A stretch of 64,000 nucleotides of DNA, from assembly GCA_023418315.1 (NCBI GenBank), contig JAEZZY010000002.1, positions 6,605 through 70,604 on the forward strand, in the 5' to 3' direction. This stretch comes from Bacteroidota bacterium (lineage in GTDB: Bacteria > Bacteroidota > Bacteroidia > Chitinophagales > Chitinophagaceae). Position 1 is the first letter of the stretch. Every line of letters begins with the position of its first letter. The notes below the pieces were generated by a model. The model had not been told where the DNA came from. It saw nothing but the letters and a program-made list of their open reading frames with translations, and did not search any database. Shown piece after piece: positions 1 through 8,831 of the stretch. The position numbers were made by a program, and so were the translations under genes.

Positions 1-1303
1 GGCAGGCCATACTCGTACCGGACATTCCCCTATAATCATCATATAAAATAGCGGAATACAAATCGGCACCTATGGAAATGACTTCCGGTTTCAATCTACC
101 GTCTTTCACCGGCCCCATGGAAGACTCTTCATGGTTTGTATAATTCTTGCGCATGGAGCCTATGGTGAGTACATTTTTTGCCGATTGATAAATGCCGCAT
201 ACCGTGCCGTATCCGGTGGGATAAGGAGCGCAGGTATATTGCCCGTCGTTGCCGGCAGCAAACACATGCAGCACCTCCGGAAACTGTCCGGCAAGATCAT
301 CGAGCATCTGGGAATAATTGTCATAAGTGCCTGCCACAGAACAGTCCTTCACCACCGCCGCATAGGAATTGTTGGTAAGGGTCATGTTATAATCGGTAAA
401 CATAGGCTGCGTCTGTGCCCAAACCACATTATACAGATGATTGAGCAAGGCGGCATTGGGCGCCATTCCCTTTGCTTTCGGGTCTAAAATGCCTTTCCCG
501 GCCACGGTAGCGGAAGTATGTTGTCCGTGCTCCTGCGGCGGATCGGGATTAAAATTAATGACCCGGTCGCGCGTGTCGGTATGGAAAAGAGCCGTGCTGT
601 TATCGCCTATACCCACCGTCATTCCTGTACCATCTAAGCCGAAACTGTTATAGGCATAATGCGCTTGGGTAACAGCCCGTTCATCATGATTGAGCCATAC
701 ATCCTGCGCTGCCATGCTGATATAGGTAACATAAGGCTCGGCAGCCAATGCTTGCAGGGCGAGAGGCGAAAGTTTAATTTCAAATACATGCTGCCCTGCA
801 AATTTTGTGTGTGTTATCACAGCTTTGTGCTTCGCCAGCAAGTGCTTTAATTCCTCCTGCGGGAGGTGCTTAGCAAAGGAAACAGCGAAATGACGGGTAG
901 AGGTTGTGGGATGGGCTGCCAGTTGTTTTACCCGCGCATCCATTTTCCACTGTGGCTGCACAGGGGCTATGGAGCGGATATTTTGCAGCGTTATATTTTT
1001 AAAGGATGGAGCATAAAGAAGCGCCGTATAGGCATTTCCAGATAAATAATCCAGCAAAACCAAGCCGTTATTTTTCAGGATGGTTCGCTGCGATGCATCC
1101 GGCAATTCATAAAACTGAATCAGCACCTGTTGCTGCTCCGGTGTAGAAGGCAGGCGCAGGCTGTCTATGAATGTTTTTGCATTGGCAGGTAAAAACAGGT
1201 TTTCCGCTTTTAAAAGAATGGTATAAGGCTCTGTTCTATGTTGCGCGGCTACAAAAGACCCAACGGCGTTCAGCAAAAAAATAAGCGTAACGATTCTTTT
1301 CAA
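1..1303 (-). CDS. Subtilisin-like S8 serine protease, C-terminus beyond window
   Basis: The minus strand reads open from a TTG at 1301-1303 to the window edge, giving 434 residues. The first ~20 residues (MKRIVTLIFLL..., ending near Ala-Ala-Gln) form a signal peptide, so the enzyme is exported. All four catalytic-site regions of the peptidase S8 family are visible: Asp234 in VGIGDNS, His259 in EHGQHTS, the oxyanion Asn352 in FAAGNDG and Ser431 in GMSGTSMA. No in-frame ATG lies between the stop at 1316-1318 and the TTG, and the signal peptide begins right there, so TTG is the likely start. The long N-terminal part before Asp234 is probably a propeptide. Bacteroidota members often end in a type IX sorting domain, but that part is outside the window. 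Confidence 0.88.
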   Translation of the reverse strand, partial: MKRIVTLIFLLNAVGSFVAAQHRTEPYTILLKAENLFLPANAKTFIDSLRLPSTPEQQQVLIQFYELPDASQRTILKNNGLVLLDYLSGNAYTALLYAPSFKNITLQNIRSIAPVQPQWKMDARVKQLAAHPTTSTRHFAVSFAKHLPQEELKHLLAKHKAVITHTKFAGQHVFEIKLSPLALQALAAEPYVTYISMAAQDVWLNHDERAVTQAHYAYNSFGLDGTGMTVGIGDNSTALFHTDTRDRVINFNPDPPQEHGQHTSATVAGKGILDPKAKGMAPNAALLNHLYNVVWAQTQPMFTDYNMTLTNNSYAAVVKDCSVAGTYDNYSQMLDDLAGQFPEVLHVFAAGNDGQYTCAPYPTGYGTVCGIYQSAKNVLTIGSMRKNYTNHEESSMGPVKDGRLKPEVISIGADLYSAILYDDYRGMSGTSMAC

Positions 1304-1361
1304 GATTGTTTTGTTTTAATCTTTCAAGTTACGCACAATATTTATTTTACTTGTCAGAAAT

Positions 1362-2186
1362 TTACTTGCGGGCTACAATAACAATATTCCAGGCAAGTTT
1401 TTTAATACCCGGCAGTTGCAGCAATAATTTATCTATAGCCTTCAAGGGATTGAACCACCAGCCTATCTGCGAGGGTTTTTCTTTAAAAATGCGTTTCCAG
1501 TAGCGCACTTCATTGGGGTTGTAGCGGCGGATGAAATAATAAGATATGAACAGCCACAAGGTAGTCAGCCAAAATTCCTTGTGCCTTACGCTTTTAAAAT
1601 GTCTTTTATATACGTCTATAATATCAAAGCCCAGCGGCTCTTCGTCTATAGTGCGCACTTCTTCCGCTTTAGAGCGGTAGTAATTAATAGCAGGATTGTA
1701 TTTCAGCGGGTCCATGGTAACCAGCACCCCGTTGGCTTTCAGCGATTCCGACATGGTGCGTATCCACATTTCCTGATCTTGCTTAGGCACATGGTGCATC
1801 AGATTGGCACAATAAATAATGTCAAAAAAATCTTTATGCAATTCCAAATGTTCTATAGGGGCAATGAGATAATTAAGCGTTACGCCGTGTTTGGCAGCCA
1901 GTTTTTCAGCAAATTCGCCCATTTTGGGAGAGATGTCATTAAAATAAACCTCGGCTCCTTTCTGCGCAAAATACACGGAACTTTCTCCAAGACCCGCGCC
2001 TACATCCAATATTTTTTTCCCTTTCAGATCGCCCAGTTCATTGAGAATGTATTTATTCTCCATAGCTACAAAGCTGTCGAAAAGGGCGTTTACGTCTATA
2101 TCATCCACATTTTCGCTCATGGCCCATTCATCATGAAATTCTTCCTCGCGGCGCAGGAGATCGTCTATTTTATTTTCCGTATGCAT
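1362..2186 (-). CDS. Class I SAM-dependent methyltransferase
   Basis: A 274-residue protein with the Rossmann-fold SAM-binding loop DVGAGLGES at residues 61-69 and the acidic end of strand 2 (Asp84 in FNDIS), followed by a post-motif region resembling the ubiE/Methyltransf_11 group (ANLMHHVPK near residues 125-135). The last 90 residues are unusual for a soluble methylase: a hydrophobic, aromatic stretch around residues 200-215 (LWLFISYYFI) and a basic tail suggest membrane association and a lipid or glycan substrate. It is divergent from rpsP, with 136 bases between them. The true substrate cannot be read from the sequence. Confidence 0.85.
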   Translation of the reverse strand: MHTENKIDDLLRREEEFHDEWAMSENVDDIDVNALFDSFVAMENKYILNELGDLKGKKILDVGAGLGESSVYFAQKGAEVYFNDISPKMGEFAEKLAAKHGVTLNYLIAPIEHLELHKDFFDIIYCANLMHHVPKQDQEMWIRTMSESLKANGVLVTMDPLKYNPAINYYRSKAEEVRTIDEEPLGFDIIDVYKRHFKSVRHKEFWLTTLWLFISYYFIRRYNPNEVRYWKRIFKEKPSQIGWWFNPLKAIDKLLLQLPGIKKLAWNIVIVARK

Positions 2187-2245
2187 AAATTTTATAAGCT
2201 GCGCAAAATAAGGAATAAAAAAGAAAAGCTGCCTTTGAAAAAACA

Positions 2246-2277
2246 GTTGGCGAAGAAGAAGGAGTTCCTTACATTTG
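2246..2277 (+). promoter_or_regulatory. Bacteroidota-type promoter of rpsP
   Basis: The -7 element TACATTTG is at 2270-2277. A GTTG at 2246-2249, close to the -33 consensus TTTG, lies 20 bases upstream. The predicted start leaves a leader of about 40 bases before the rpsP ATG. The -7 box fits the TAnnTTTG consensus exactly; the -33 box has one mismatch. Confidence 0.65.
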
Positions 2278-2322
2278 CAATCCTAAAAATCTTATGTTTT
2301 TCACAAATAATATCTATTATTT

Positions 2323-2853
2323 ATGTCCGTAAAAATCCGCCTTCAGCGTCACGGCTCCAAAAAACGCCCATTCTACTTTATAGTAGTTGCCAACAGTACT
2401 TCACCGCGCGACGGTAAGTTCATCGAAAAATTAGGTACGTACAACCCGCTTACCAACCCTGCAGCTGTTCGTCTGAACCGCGAACGTTCTTTGCATTGGT
2501 TGCAAAACGGGGCGCAGCCTACCAACACCTGCCGCCGTATTCTTTCTTTCAAAGGAGTGCTTTATCTGAAACACCTGATGAGAGGGGTTACCTTAGGCTT
2601 GTTTGATGAACAAACAGCGCTGGATAAATTTGAAAAATGGAATGGCGAACACGAAGAAGTAGTTGTAAAACGCCAAGAAGCACATCGTGCACACAAAGCC
2701 GAAAAACGCCATGCCGCTATGGCTGAAAGTGTGAAAAAAGTGGAAGAAAAGCAAGCTGCTAAAGCCGCTGCACAAGCTGCCGAAGCAGAAGTTACCGCTA
2801 CGGAAGCAACCGCTCCCGAAGCAGAAGCTCCTCAAGCAGATAACGCAGAATAA
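2323..2853 (+). CDS. rpsP: 30S ribosomal protein S16
   Basis: A 176-residue S16 protein of the small ribosomal subunit, needed for assembly of the 5' domain of 16S rRNA. The S16 core occupies residues 1 to about 80 (MSVKIRLQRHGSKKRPFY, then SPRDGKFIEKLGTYNP). The remaining ~95 residues are a Lys/Ala then Ala/Glu-rich low-complexity tail, a feature of Bacteroidota S16 proteins; most other bacterial S16 proteins are only 80-100 residues. The gene has its own promoter and its own terminator, so it is monocistronic here rather than part of the rpsP-rimM-trmD operon known from proteobacteria. Confidence 0.97.
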   Translation: MSVKIRLQRHGSKKRPFYFIVVANSTSPRDGKFIEKLGTYNPLTNPAAVRLNRERSLHWLQNGAQPTNTCRRILSFKGVLYLKHLMRGVTLGLFDEQTALDKFEKWNGEHEEVVVKRQEAHRAHKAEKRHAAMAESVKKVEEKQAAKAAAQAAEAEVTATEATAPEAEAPQADNAE

Positions 2854-2875
2854 TCTTCATGCAGATATGTTTTTG

Positions 2876-2904
2876 AAAAAGTGTTCTACGGAGCACTTTT
2901 TTTT
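2876..2904 (+). terminator. Rho-independent terminator of rpsP
   Basis: An 8-bp stem (AAGTGTTC 2879-2886 with GAGCACTT 2891-2898, one G-T pair) closed by a TACG tetraloop is followed by six more T. The A tract upstream can extend the stem. It sits 23 bases after the rpsP stop. Confidence 0.85.
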
Positions 2905-2955
2905 GTGCCTGCTTTTTTCTAAATATTCATACACCCGTTTATCCTGCGCTTCCTA

Positions 2956-2963
2956 TATCTTTG
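2956..2963 (+). promoter_or_regulatory. -7 promoter element of purM
   Basis: TATCTTTG fits the Bacteroidota -7 consensus TAnnTTTG exactly and lies 20 bases before the ATG at 2984. No good -33 TTTG is seen. Because it is downstream of earlier in-frame start codons, it supports 2984 as the true purM start. Confidence 0.55.
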
Positions 2964-2983
2964 GGGCATTTTCGAATAGCAGC

Positions 2984-4156
2984 ATGACAGACCAAAACCG
3001 CTACAACCTCCGCGGCGTATCCGCACAGAAAGAAGATGTACACAAAGCCATAGCCAAGCTTGATAAAGGGCTTTACCCCTACGCATTTTGTAAAATATAT
3101 GAAGATACCTGGGGCGGCAATGCAGATTATTGCAACCTCATGCACGCCGATGGCGCCGGCACAAAATCGGCACTTGCCTATCTCTACTGGAAAGAAACCG
3201 GCAACCTCAGCGTATGGAAAGGAATCGCCATTGACGCTATTGTCATGAACATAGACGACCTGCTTTGCGTAGGTGCCACAGGACCTTTCACCTATTCATC
3301 TACCATTGGCAGAAATAAAAACCTCATTACCGGCGAGGTGATCTCCGCTATCATTAATGGCAGTCAGGAATATTTTGACCTGCTCCGCGGATACGGTATA
3401 GATATTAAATTCTTAGGCGGCGAAACAGCAGATGTGGGGGATGTGGTCAGAACTGTGATTGTGGACGGCACCATGAGCTGCCGCATGAAAAAAGAACAAC
3501 TCATCACCAATGAAAAAATAGACGCGGGGGATGTCATTGTTTCGCTGGCGAGCTACGGACAAGCGAGCTATGAAACGGAATACAACAGCGGTATGGGCAG
3601 CAACGGACTCACAAGCGCCCGCCACGAAATGTTGCACAAAACATACAAACACAACTACCCCGAAAGCGTAGATCCTCACTTGCCAGACGAAGTAGTGTAT
3701 AATGGCAAATACCACCTTACCGACCCCACAGAAACGGGATTGGATGTAGGAAAAATGATTCTCTCCCCCACCCGCACGTATGCACCGGTGCTTTTAGAAA
3801 TTTTAAAAAAACATTTCGACAAAATACACGGTATCATCCATTGCAGCGGCGGCGGACAAACCAAATGCTTGCATTATCTTCCTAAACCCCTGCGTATCGT
3901 AAAAAACAACCTCTTGCCCGTTCCTCCCTTATTTAAAATGATACAAGAAGCAGCAGGTACGGACTGGAAAGAAATGTATCAGGTATTCAATATGGGACAG
4001 CGGATGGAAATTTTTACCGATAAAGAAACCGCTAACGCCATCCTTGAAATCGCTCGATCCTTTGCTATAGATGCTCAAATATCCGGCTATGTAGAAGCAG
4101 CAGAGAAAAAAGAATTGATTATCGAAAGCGAATACGGAAAATTTAATTACGGATAA
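2984..4156 (+). CDS. purM: Phosphoribosylformylglycinamidine cyclo-ligase (AIR synthase), Bacteroidota type
   Basis: PurM converts FGAM and ATP to AIR in step five of purine synthesis. The 390-residue product matches the longer Bacteroidota form of AIR synthase: RGVSAQKEDVHKAI at the N-terminus, the ATP-binding MHADGAGTKS (about residues 50-60), MNIDDLLCVGA, GGETADVGD and NGLTSARHE. Upstream in-frame codons exist back to 2867, but they would encode a hydrophobic extension across the rpsP terminator and the purM promoter, so the ATG at 2984 is chosen. It shares its chromosomal strand with, but is transcriptionally separate from, rpsP. Confidence 0.9.
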   Translation: MTDQNRYNLRGVSAQKEDVHKAIAKLDKGLYPYAFCKIYEDTWGGNADYCNLMHADGAGTKSALAYLYWKETGNLSVWKGIAIDAIVMNIDDLLCVGATGPFTYSSTIGRNKNLITGEVISAIINGSQEYFDLLRGYGIDIKFLGGETADVGDVVRTVIVDGTMSCRMKKEQLITNEKIDAGDVIVSLASYGQASYETEYNSGMGSNGLTSARHEMLHKTYKHNYPESVDPHLPDEVVYNGKYHLTDPTETGLDVGKMILSPTRTYAPVLLEILKKHFDKIHGIIHCSGGGQTKCLHYLPKPLRIVKNNLLPVPPLFKMIQEAAGTDWKEMYQVFNMGQRMEIFTDKETANAILEIARSFAIDAQISGYVEAAEKKELIIESEYGKFNYG

Positions 4157-4215
4157 GCCAAAGATTGAGCGAAGAAGCATCGTCTGATATACTGTACCAA
4201 ACCATCACTTACAAT

Positions 4216-5070
4216 ATGTCCTTAAAGACCTTACTACTTGGCTCCTTATGCTCCATAATTTCTTGCGCCGTTGCCGCCCAAGAAATCATTCATAAAAAGA
4301 ACGGCAGCTCCGAAAAAGCGAAAATATTAGAAATATCCACCCGCACGGTATCCTATAAAATGTGGGATTATCCCGATGGTCCAACGATGATTATTCCCAT
4401 CCGCGAAGTGCGTACGATAGAGTTTGCAGATGGATTAGTACAAAAATTCGGCAGGGATGATATGCTGCATACCGTACGGAATCCTCATCCAATCCATAGC
4501 GGAAGCGCCTCTTCCAAAAACACCGTCCCCTATGGAAAGACCATTATTGCGGCAGCCCCCATTTATATGACCAATACCAGCATCGTGGGCGTGAGCGCCA
4601 GTGTTGAATATTTAGCGGATAAACATAAACATATCGGATTATACCTTCCCATAGGGTTTTCATTCAACAACCCTTCCGCCACAGATGATAATGCAAGAGC
4701 GATGTTATGGGCTTATCCGGGCATCAAATACTACCCTACCGGCAATGACGGAGTTGCACGATTTGCCATGGGACCTTCACTTTTACTGGGTGCAGGCACA
4801 GAAAACCGCGGTGAAGTTATCTATAATAAACATAACCAGACTTACGAATACAAAGAATTCAAAAACCATATTTTTCTTGCAGGCTTCATGCTCAATCATT
4901 CCTTGAATATACAACCCACTCCCAAGTTATACCTGGGTTTGGAATTTGCCATAGGCATTCCTTATTTTATAAGTGAAACTGAAGATCTCGGATCGCACAG
5001 CACTTATAATAGTTTTGACAACGGAGCCCCCCTCGTTCAGTTTCAATGCAAGCTCGGCTACCGGTTTTAA
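4216..5070 (+). CDS. Predicted outer-membrane beta-barrel protein, paralogue 1
   Basis: A 284-residue exported protein. Residues 1-20 are a signal peptide (MSLKTLLLGSLCSI... ending Ala-Ala-Gln). Residues ~21-75 hold a small domain common in Bacteroidota surface proteins (EIIHKKNGSSEKAKI, later IPIREVRTIEFADG). The rest alternates polar and aromatic strands and ends GYRF, a terminal Phe typical of outer-membrane barrels. In-frame codons reach back to 4165, but the signal peptide starts at 4216. It is a tandem paralogue of the next gene, with 18 bases between them. The function is unknown. Confidence 0.7.
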   Translation: MSLKTLLLGSLCSIISCAVAAQEIIHKKNGSSEKAKILEISTRTVSYKMWDYPDGPTMIIPIREVRTIEFADGLVQKFGRDDMLHTVRNPHPIHSGSASSKNTVPYGKTIIAAAPIYMTNTSIVGVSASVEYLADKHKHIGLYLPIGFSFNNPSATDDNARAMLWAYPGIKYYPTGNDGVARFAMGPSLLLGAGTENRGEVIYNKHNQTYEYKEFKNHIFLAGFMLNHSLNIQPTPKLYLGLEFAIGIPYFISETEDLGSHSTYNSFDNGAPLVQFQCKLGYRF

Positions 5071-5088
5071 TTTCAAAATTTTTCACAC

Positions 5089-5949
5089 ATGCTTTCTAAA
5101 ATAACCACCCTCTCCCTCACGCTTGCTACCTGCGTAAACGCCGCTACAGCACAAGACATTATCAAAAAAAACAACGGCGAAACCGAACAAGTAAAGGTAA
5201 AAGAAGTAGGCCCGAAAACCATCACCTACAAACGATGGGGTCATCTTAACGGCCCTGATTTCCTCATTCCCAAGACCGAGGTAAAAAGTATTGAATACGA
5301 AAACGGGCAAGAAGATATTTTCAACAGAGGAAGAACAAAAACGATTGACGCTTCTCAAAAAGCACAAGCCATAAACTACGGAAAAAACATCGTATCCTTA
5401 GCGCCGATATGGCTTACCAACACCGGACCTGTAGGTCTGGGCTTCAGCTACGAGCGGTTTCTGGATAAGAAAAACATCATTTCCGTTATTCTGCCAGTGG
5501 CTTATTCCTTCAGCAGCGACAATAACAATTACTCTGGCAGCAACAACAATCGCTACTCTACCATGGTATGGGCTTACCCCGGCGCCAAATTCTATGTAGG
5601 CAGCAAGAGCGAAGGAAAAGTAAGCTATGCCGTAGGGCTTTCGGCAATTCTCGGTTCAGGGCAGGTGAAAGAGGATGTCTATATATACGATCCGCAAACA
5701 CAGACCCAACGATACACTACAATCAAGGACAACATATCCCTGATGGGCGCTATGCTACACAATTCCGTAAACATACAACCCTCCAAGCATCTCTACCTCG
5801 GAATAGAATTGGGCTTAGGTATTCCCTACTATATAAAGGAAAGTATGGATCGCAATCAAGCCCATCAGAATGGATATTCCATCCATATTCCTTACCGCAG
5901 CAATTTGCCGGTGGCTATGTTCAATTTTAAAATAGGCTATAGGTTTTAA
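5089..5949 (+). CDS. Predicted outer-membrane beta-barrel protein, paralogue 2
   Basis: A 286-residue paralogue of the preceding gene with the same plan: signal peptide (residues 1-21, ending Ala-Thr-Ala-Gln), the DIIKKNNGETEQVKVKEVG small domain ending in KSIEYENGQ, then a barrel-like C-terminal region with the shared motif NSVNIQPSKHLYLGIE and the same GYRF end. It probably forms one transcription unit with paralogue 1 and arose by tandem duplication. No enzyme motif is visible. Confidence 0.7.
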   Translation: MLSKITTLSLTLATCVNAATAQDIIKKNNGETEQVKVKEVGPKTITYKRWGHLNGPDFLIPKTEVKSIEYENGQEDIFNRGRTKTIDASQKAQAINYGKNIVSLAPIWLTNTGPVGLGFSYERFLDKKNIISVILPVAYSFSSDNNNYSGSNNNRYSTMVWAYPGAKFYVGSKSEGKVSYAVGLSAILGSGQVKEDVYIYDPQTQTQRYTTIKDNISLMGAMLHNSVNIQPSKHLYLGIELGLGIPYYIKESMDRNQAHQNGYSIHIPYRSNLPVAMFNFKIGYRF

Positions 5950-6015
5950 CCAAGTATTCTTCTCCCCGAAAAAAACAACATGCTAAAAAGATAGAAAGGC
6001 TATTTTCCCTTCCTG

Positions 6016-8673
6016 TTATTCCTCTTCCTCAGGACGCACAAAATAACTTATGCTCCTAAGCGGATGGATAAATCCTAAGAAACGATTTTGGAAGGATGTT
6101 TTGGCTTTAACCGTTTTTATAAATGGCGCAATAAAGTTTTTCACCTTCGTCATTTCCTGATTGGTGAGCGGCTGCCCTGCATATTTCTGCTTCAGGTAAA
6201 GATTCATAAACCCGGAAAATCCGGTATCGAATTTCGAATCTATTGTGCGTAGCGCATATTGCATAGGTGTTTCATCCTTTCTGAATATACCGATTTGATG
6301 TAGGTAAAACGTACTTATTTTATAGGCCCAGTAAGGCTTTTGCGTCTCTTTCGCATAGCGATACCGTAGTTTATAATAGCTATAAATAAGGCTCGGCAAC
6401 CCTAAAGCCGTCAAGAGCAACATCCCTATAATGAAAGCCATTGCCGTAAGCGCCTCGCGTGCCGTCAGGCTTTTTCCGGGTAGTTCCGTTTTCGGTTTTT
6501 CGGGAGGAGTGGTAAGGTCTTTGCGTTTCAGATAGACTTCATCTATAGGCACCAGTTTAGGAAAACGACGGATGAGCGACGCACCGTCTTCCCCGTTTTT
6601 GGCTATAAGGTTCTTCATTGCTTCTGCATAGGAAACCGCAGTGGCACCGTCTCCTTTCATAATCTTACTTATCGGCACGGCTACACTGTCTATTTGTATA
6701 GAGGCTATTTTCAAATCCATAGGCACATCCACCGGTGGAACAAGCTGATATTCCTTATCATGAAAAACCATCGTCTGCACTTGCAAGCTCATCCATTTTT
6801 TCACAGTATCCACTTCCGTTATAATGCCTTCTGCTGCAAGCCAGGCGCGTGGCGGTTGCATGGGCGGTGTGCCGTCCGGTTGCGGACTTTCCCTTGTTTC
6901 ATCTTCTTCATTACTCACTGTGGTATCAAAATCCAGCCAGCCGTAGCCGGGAAAATAAACTTGTACCCAAGCATGTGCCTGATCGGCATAATACCAGTAC
7001 CAACCTTTGTTTTTATCACTTCTATCCACTGTAAGAAAGCCCACCGTAATGCGTGAAGGAATACCCAAAGCGCGCAACATGAACAACGTAGCACCGGCAT
7101 AATAAGCACAATATCCTTTCCTGTTTTCAAAAAGAAAATACATAAGCTTGGAAGCGCTGGGAATATCCGGGATACCGGGATTATCGGTGTAAGAAAACAA
7201 CCGCTCACCATTTTCATCCTTCGATAAAAAATAATCGCGTATAGCCAACACCTTATCTACCGGTGTGGATGCATTTGTCGTGAGGTGTTTTGCGAGGTCG
7301 GTTATTTTTTGAAATTTGGCATCACGAGGCATTTTTGTGTAATAATTCATAAAGGTCTTATCTACACCTTCATAATCTTTAACCTTGCGCAGCACTTCAA
7401 AACGTTGTTCTTGAAAAGCCTTTATCTGCGGGTCTTCTGCATTATAAATAAAATAAGCGCTGTTCAGCTCCGACACATAGCTCTTCGCCCGAAAAGCTGT
7501 TTTAAATTCATCTTTAAAATCTTTTTCGATGGCTATAGGTTGTACAAAAAAACCCGTGCTCGGCGCCAGGTAAGTTTCCGGAGAAAGCGATTTGCTATAA
7601 ACCTCTATCTCTACCGTTTTGCGCAGCTTATCCCCCATCGCATTTTTGATAACCGTGCTGTCGGTTTGGGTAAAGAATAAAGGAAGCCGGTTGGGTTTCG
7701 GTTCAAACAGGTCATTCATAGGCACGCCTACCGTATCTTTTTCAAAAGTTTCGGTAGCGGTATCAAATACATTGTAGTGAAAAGCGGTAAGATAAAGCGG
7801 ATTGGGAATATCCGTATCGGGGAAAAAATGGTCTATATGCGCACAGAAAAGCAGTTCATTACTTCTGCCCAGCGCGCCGCGCAGCCTCGTGTATTGCTCC
7901 AGGTCAAATGTTCCGTCCTTATTTTTCTTGAGCATACTGTTTTGTCCTTGCTTGCCTCCGCCGCCATAATTAGCAACCGTTTCTTTGATTTCCGTTTGCA
8001 TAAAATAAACCACACTGCCCAGCAAGAAGGCGGCCAGCACGCCAAAGAACACCATGCGCCGCGTCAGAAACCACCAGAATTTTTGCGATTTATCTTTATA
8101 GCTGTAAATCTGTTCGGAGGTAAAAATGATATACACCGTGTAAAGCAACGCCGGGCTGAACGCCGACAACAAGCTGGCTACCGTATCCGTTTTCGATTTT
8201 GCAATGAGCAGGATGCAGGCGCAAAGCATACTTGCGGCAATGATTACAGAGAAATAACGCAGCCGCATAAAACCCCAGCCTATAAGCCATCCCACAAGGA
8301 ACAATGCCGAAAAACTCCGGAACTGGTTAGAAATAAAAAACGCATCGAACTCGCCGGTGGCAAAACGATCAATGCCTTTGTACAACAAAGAAGCCGTGAA
8401 GACAAGCCCTATAAACGGCAGAAGAAAACGAAACCGGAAAGCATGAAACACGGCGCTTCCTACCATACCCGCCAAAAAGAAAAAACTGAAGATAAGGCTG
8501 ATGTTGGTAGTAGCCGGCAGGTAAGAAAACAAACCCGTCCCCGCCTCGCCTATCACTCCGAAATACCGGCTCATATTCCATATAAGGTAGTAGCCCGCCA
8601 AAGCGGTAGGGAGAACCAGAAAAATAACCTTAGCCAGCAGTTCGTTAACGGGTGCGGCTCGTTGTATCTTCAT
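6016..8673 (-). CDS. Transglutaminase-like membrane protein (TgpA-like plan)
   Basis: An 885-residue protein. The N-terminal ~225 residues contain about six to seven membrane segments. Then comes an extracytoplasmic region with a transglutaminase-like core whose papain-type triad is intact: Cys522 in GYCAYYAGA, His567 in QAHAWVQVYFPGYGW and Asp583 in WLDFD. A further membrane helix (about residues 738-760, EALTAMAFIIGMLLL) precedes a cytoplasmic tail. This TM-core-TM order matches TgpA/DUF3488-type proteins. Activity could be proteolytic or cross-linking; the family's substrates are mostly unknown. It is transcribed convergently with the upstream barrel pair. Confidence 0.85.
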   Translation of the reverse strand: MKIQRAAPVNELLAKVIFLVLPTALAGYYLIWNMSRYFGVIGEAGTGLFSYLPATTNISLIFSFFFLAGMVGSAVFHAFRFRFLLPFIGLVFTASLLYKGIDRFATGEFDAFFISNQFRSFSALFLVGWLIGWGFMRLRYFSVIIAASMLCACILLIAKSKTDTVASLLSAFSPALLYTVYIIFTSEQIYSYKDKSQKFWWFLTRRMVFFGVLAAFLLGSVVYFMQTEIKETVANYGGGGKQGQNSMLKKNKDGTFDLEQYTRLRGALGRSNELLFCAHIDHFFPDTDIPNPLYLTAFHYNVFDTATETFEKDTVGVPMNDLFEPKPNRLPLFFTQTDSTVIKNAMGDKLRKTVEIEVYSKSLSPETYLAPSTGFFVQPIAIEKDFKDEFKTAFRAKSYVSELNSAYFIYNAEDPQIKAFQEQRFEVLRKVKDYEGVDKTFMNYYTKMPRDAKFQKITDLAKHLTTNASTPVDKVLAIRDYFLSKDENGERLFSYTDNPGIPDIPSASKLMYFLFENRKGYCAYYAGATLFMLRALGIPSRITVGFLTVDRSDKNKGWYWYYADQAHAWVQVYFPGYGWLDFDTTVSNEEDETRESPQPDGTPPMQPPRAWLAAEGIITEVDTVKKWMSLQVQTMVFHDKEYQLVPPVDVPMDLKIASIQIDSVAVPISKIMKGDGATAVSYAEAMKNLIAKNGEDGASLIRRFPKLVPIDEVYLKRKDLTTPPEKPKTELPGKSLTAREALTAMAFIIGMLLLTALGLPSLIYSYYKLRYRYAKETQKPYWAYKISTFYLHQIGIFRKDETPMQYALRTIDSKFDTGFSGFMNLYLKQKYAGQPLTNQEMTKVKNFIAPFIKTVKAKTSFQNRFLGFIHPLRSISYFVRPEEEE

Positions 8674-8818
8674 TATAGAGGAGCAAAATAGATGATGAAT
8701 AAATTTAGGAGAAAAAACCAGATGCAGGTTGTTAAAATAAGAAGATGGGGTGCAGCAGCCACTCGCTCACGCTAAAACACCTTAGGGAATCATCGCAGTC
8801 CTATTGCTTAAATCTGTT

Positions 8819-8826
8819 TAGATTTG
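8819..8826 (+). promoter_or_regulatory. -7 promoter element, five bases before the DUF1835 gene
   Basis: TAGATTTG fits TAnnTTTG and is separated from the ATG at 8832 by only five bases. If transcription starts about four bases after the box, the mRNA has a leader of roughly two bases. There is no clear -33 element. Confidence 0.45.
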
Positions 8827-8831
8827 CTGCC

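Noticed and set aside
131..1503. Plus-strand ORFs of 60-120 codons
   Set aside because: They are the antisense of the S8 protease gene, which has intact catalytic motifs on the minus strand.
1581..2417. 278-codon plus-strand ORF
   Set aside because: It is antisense to the methyltransferase gene and runs out of frame into rpsP; no family resemblance.
7777..8691. 304-codon plus-strand ORF
   Set aside because: Antisense of the membrane part of the transglutaminase-like gene, with a basic, low-complexity composition typical of shadow frames.
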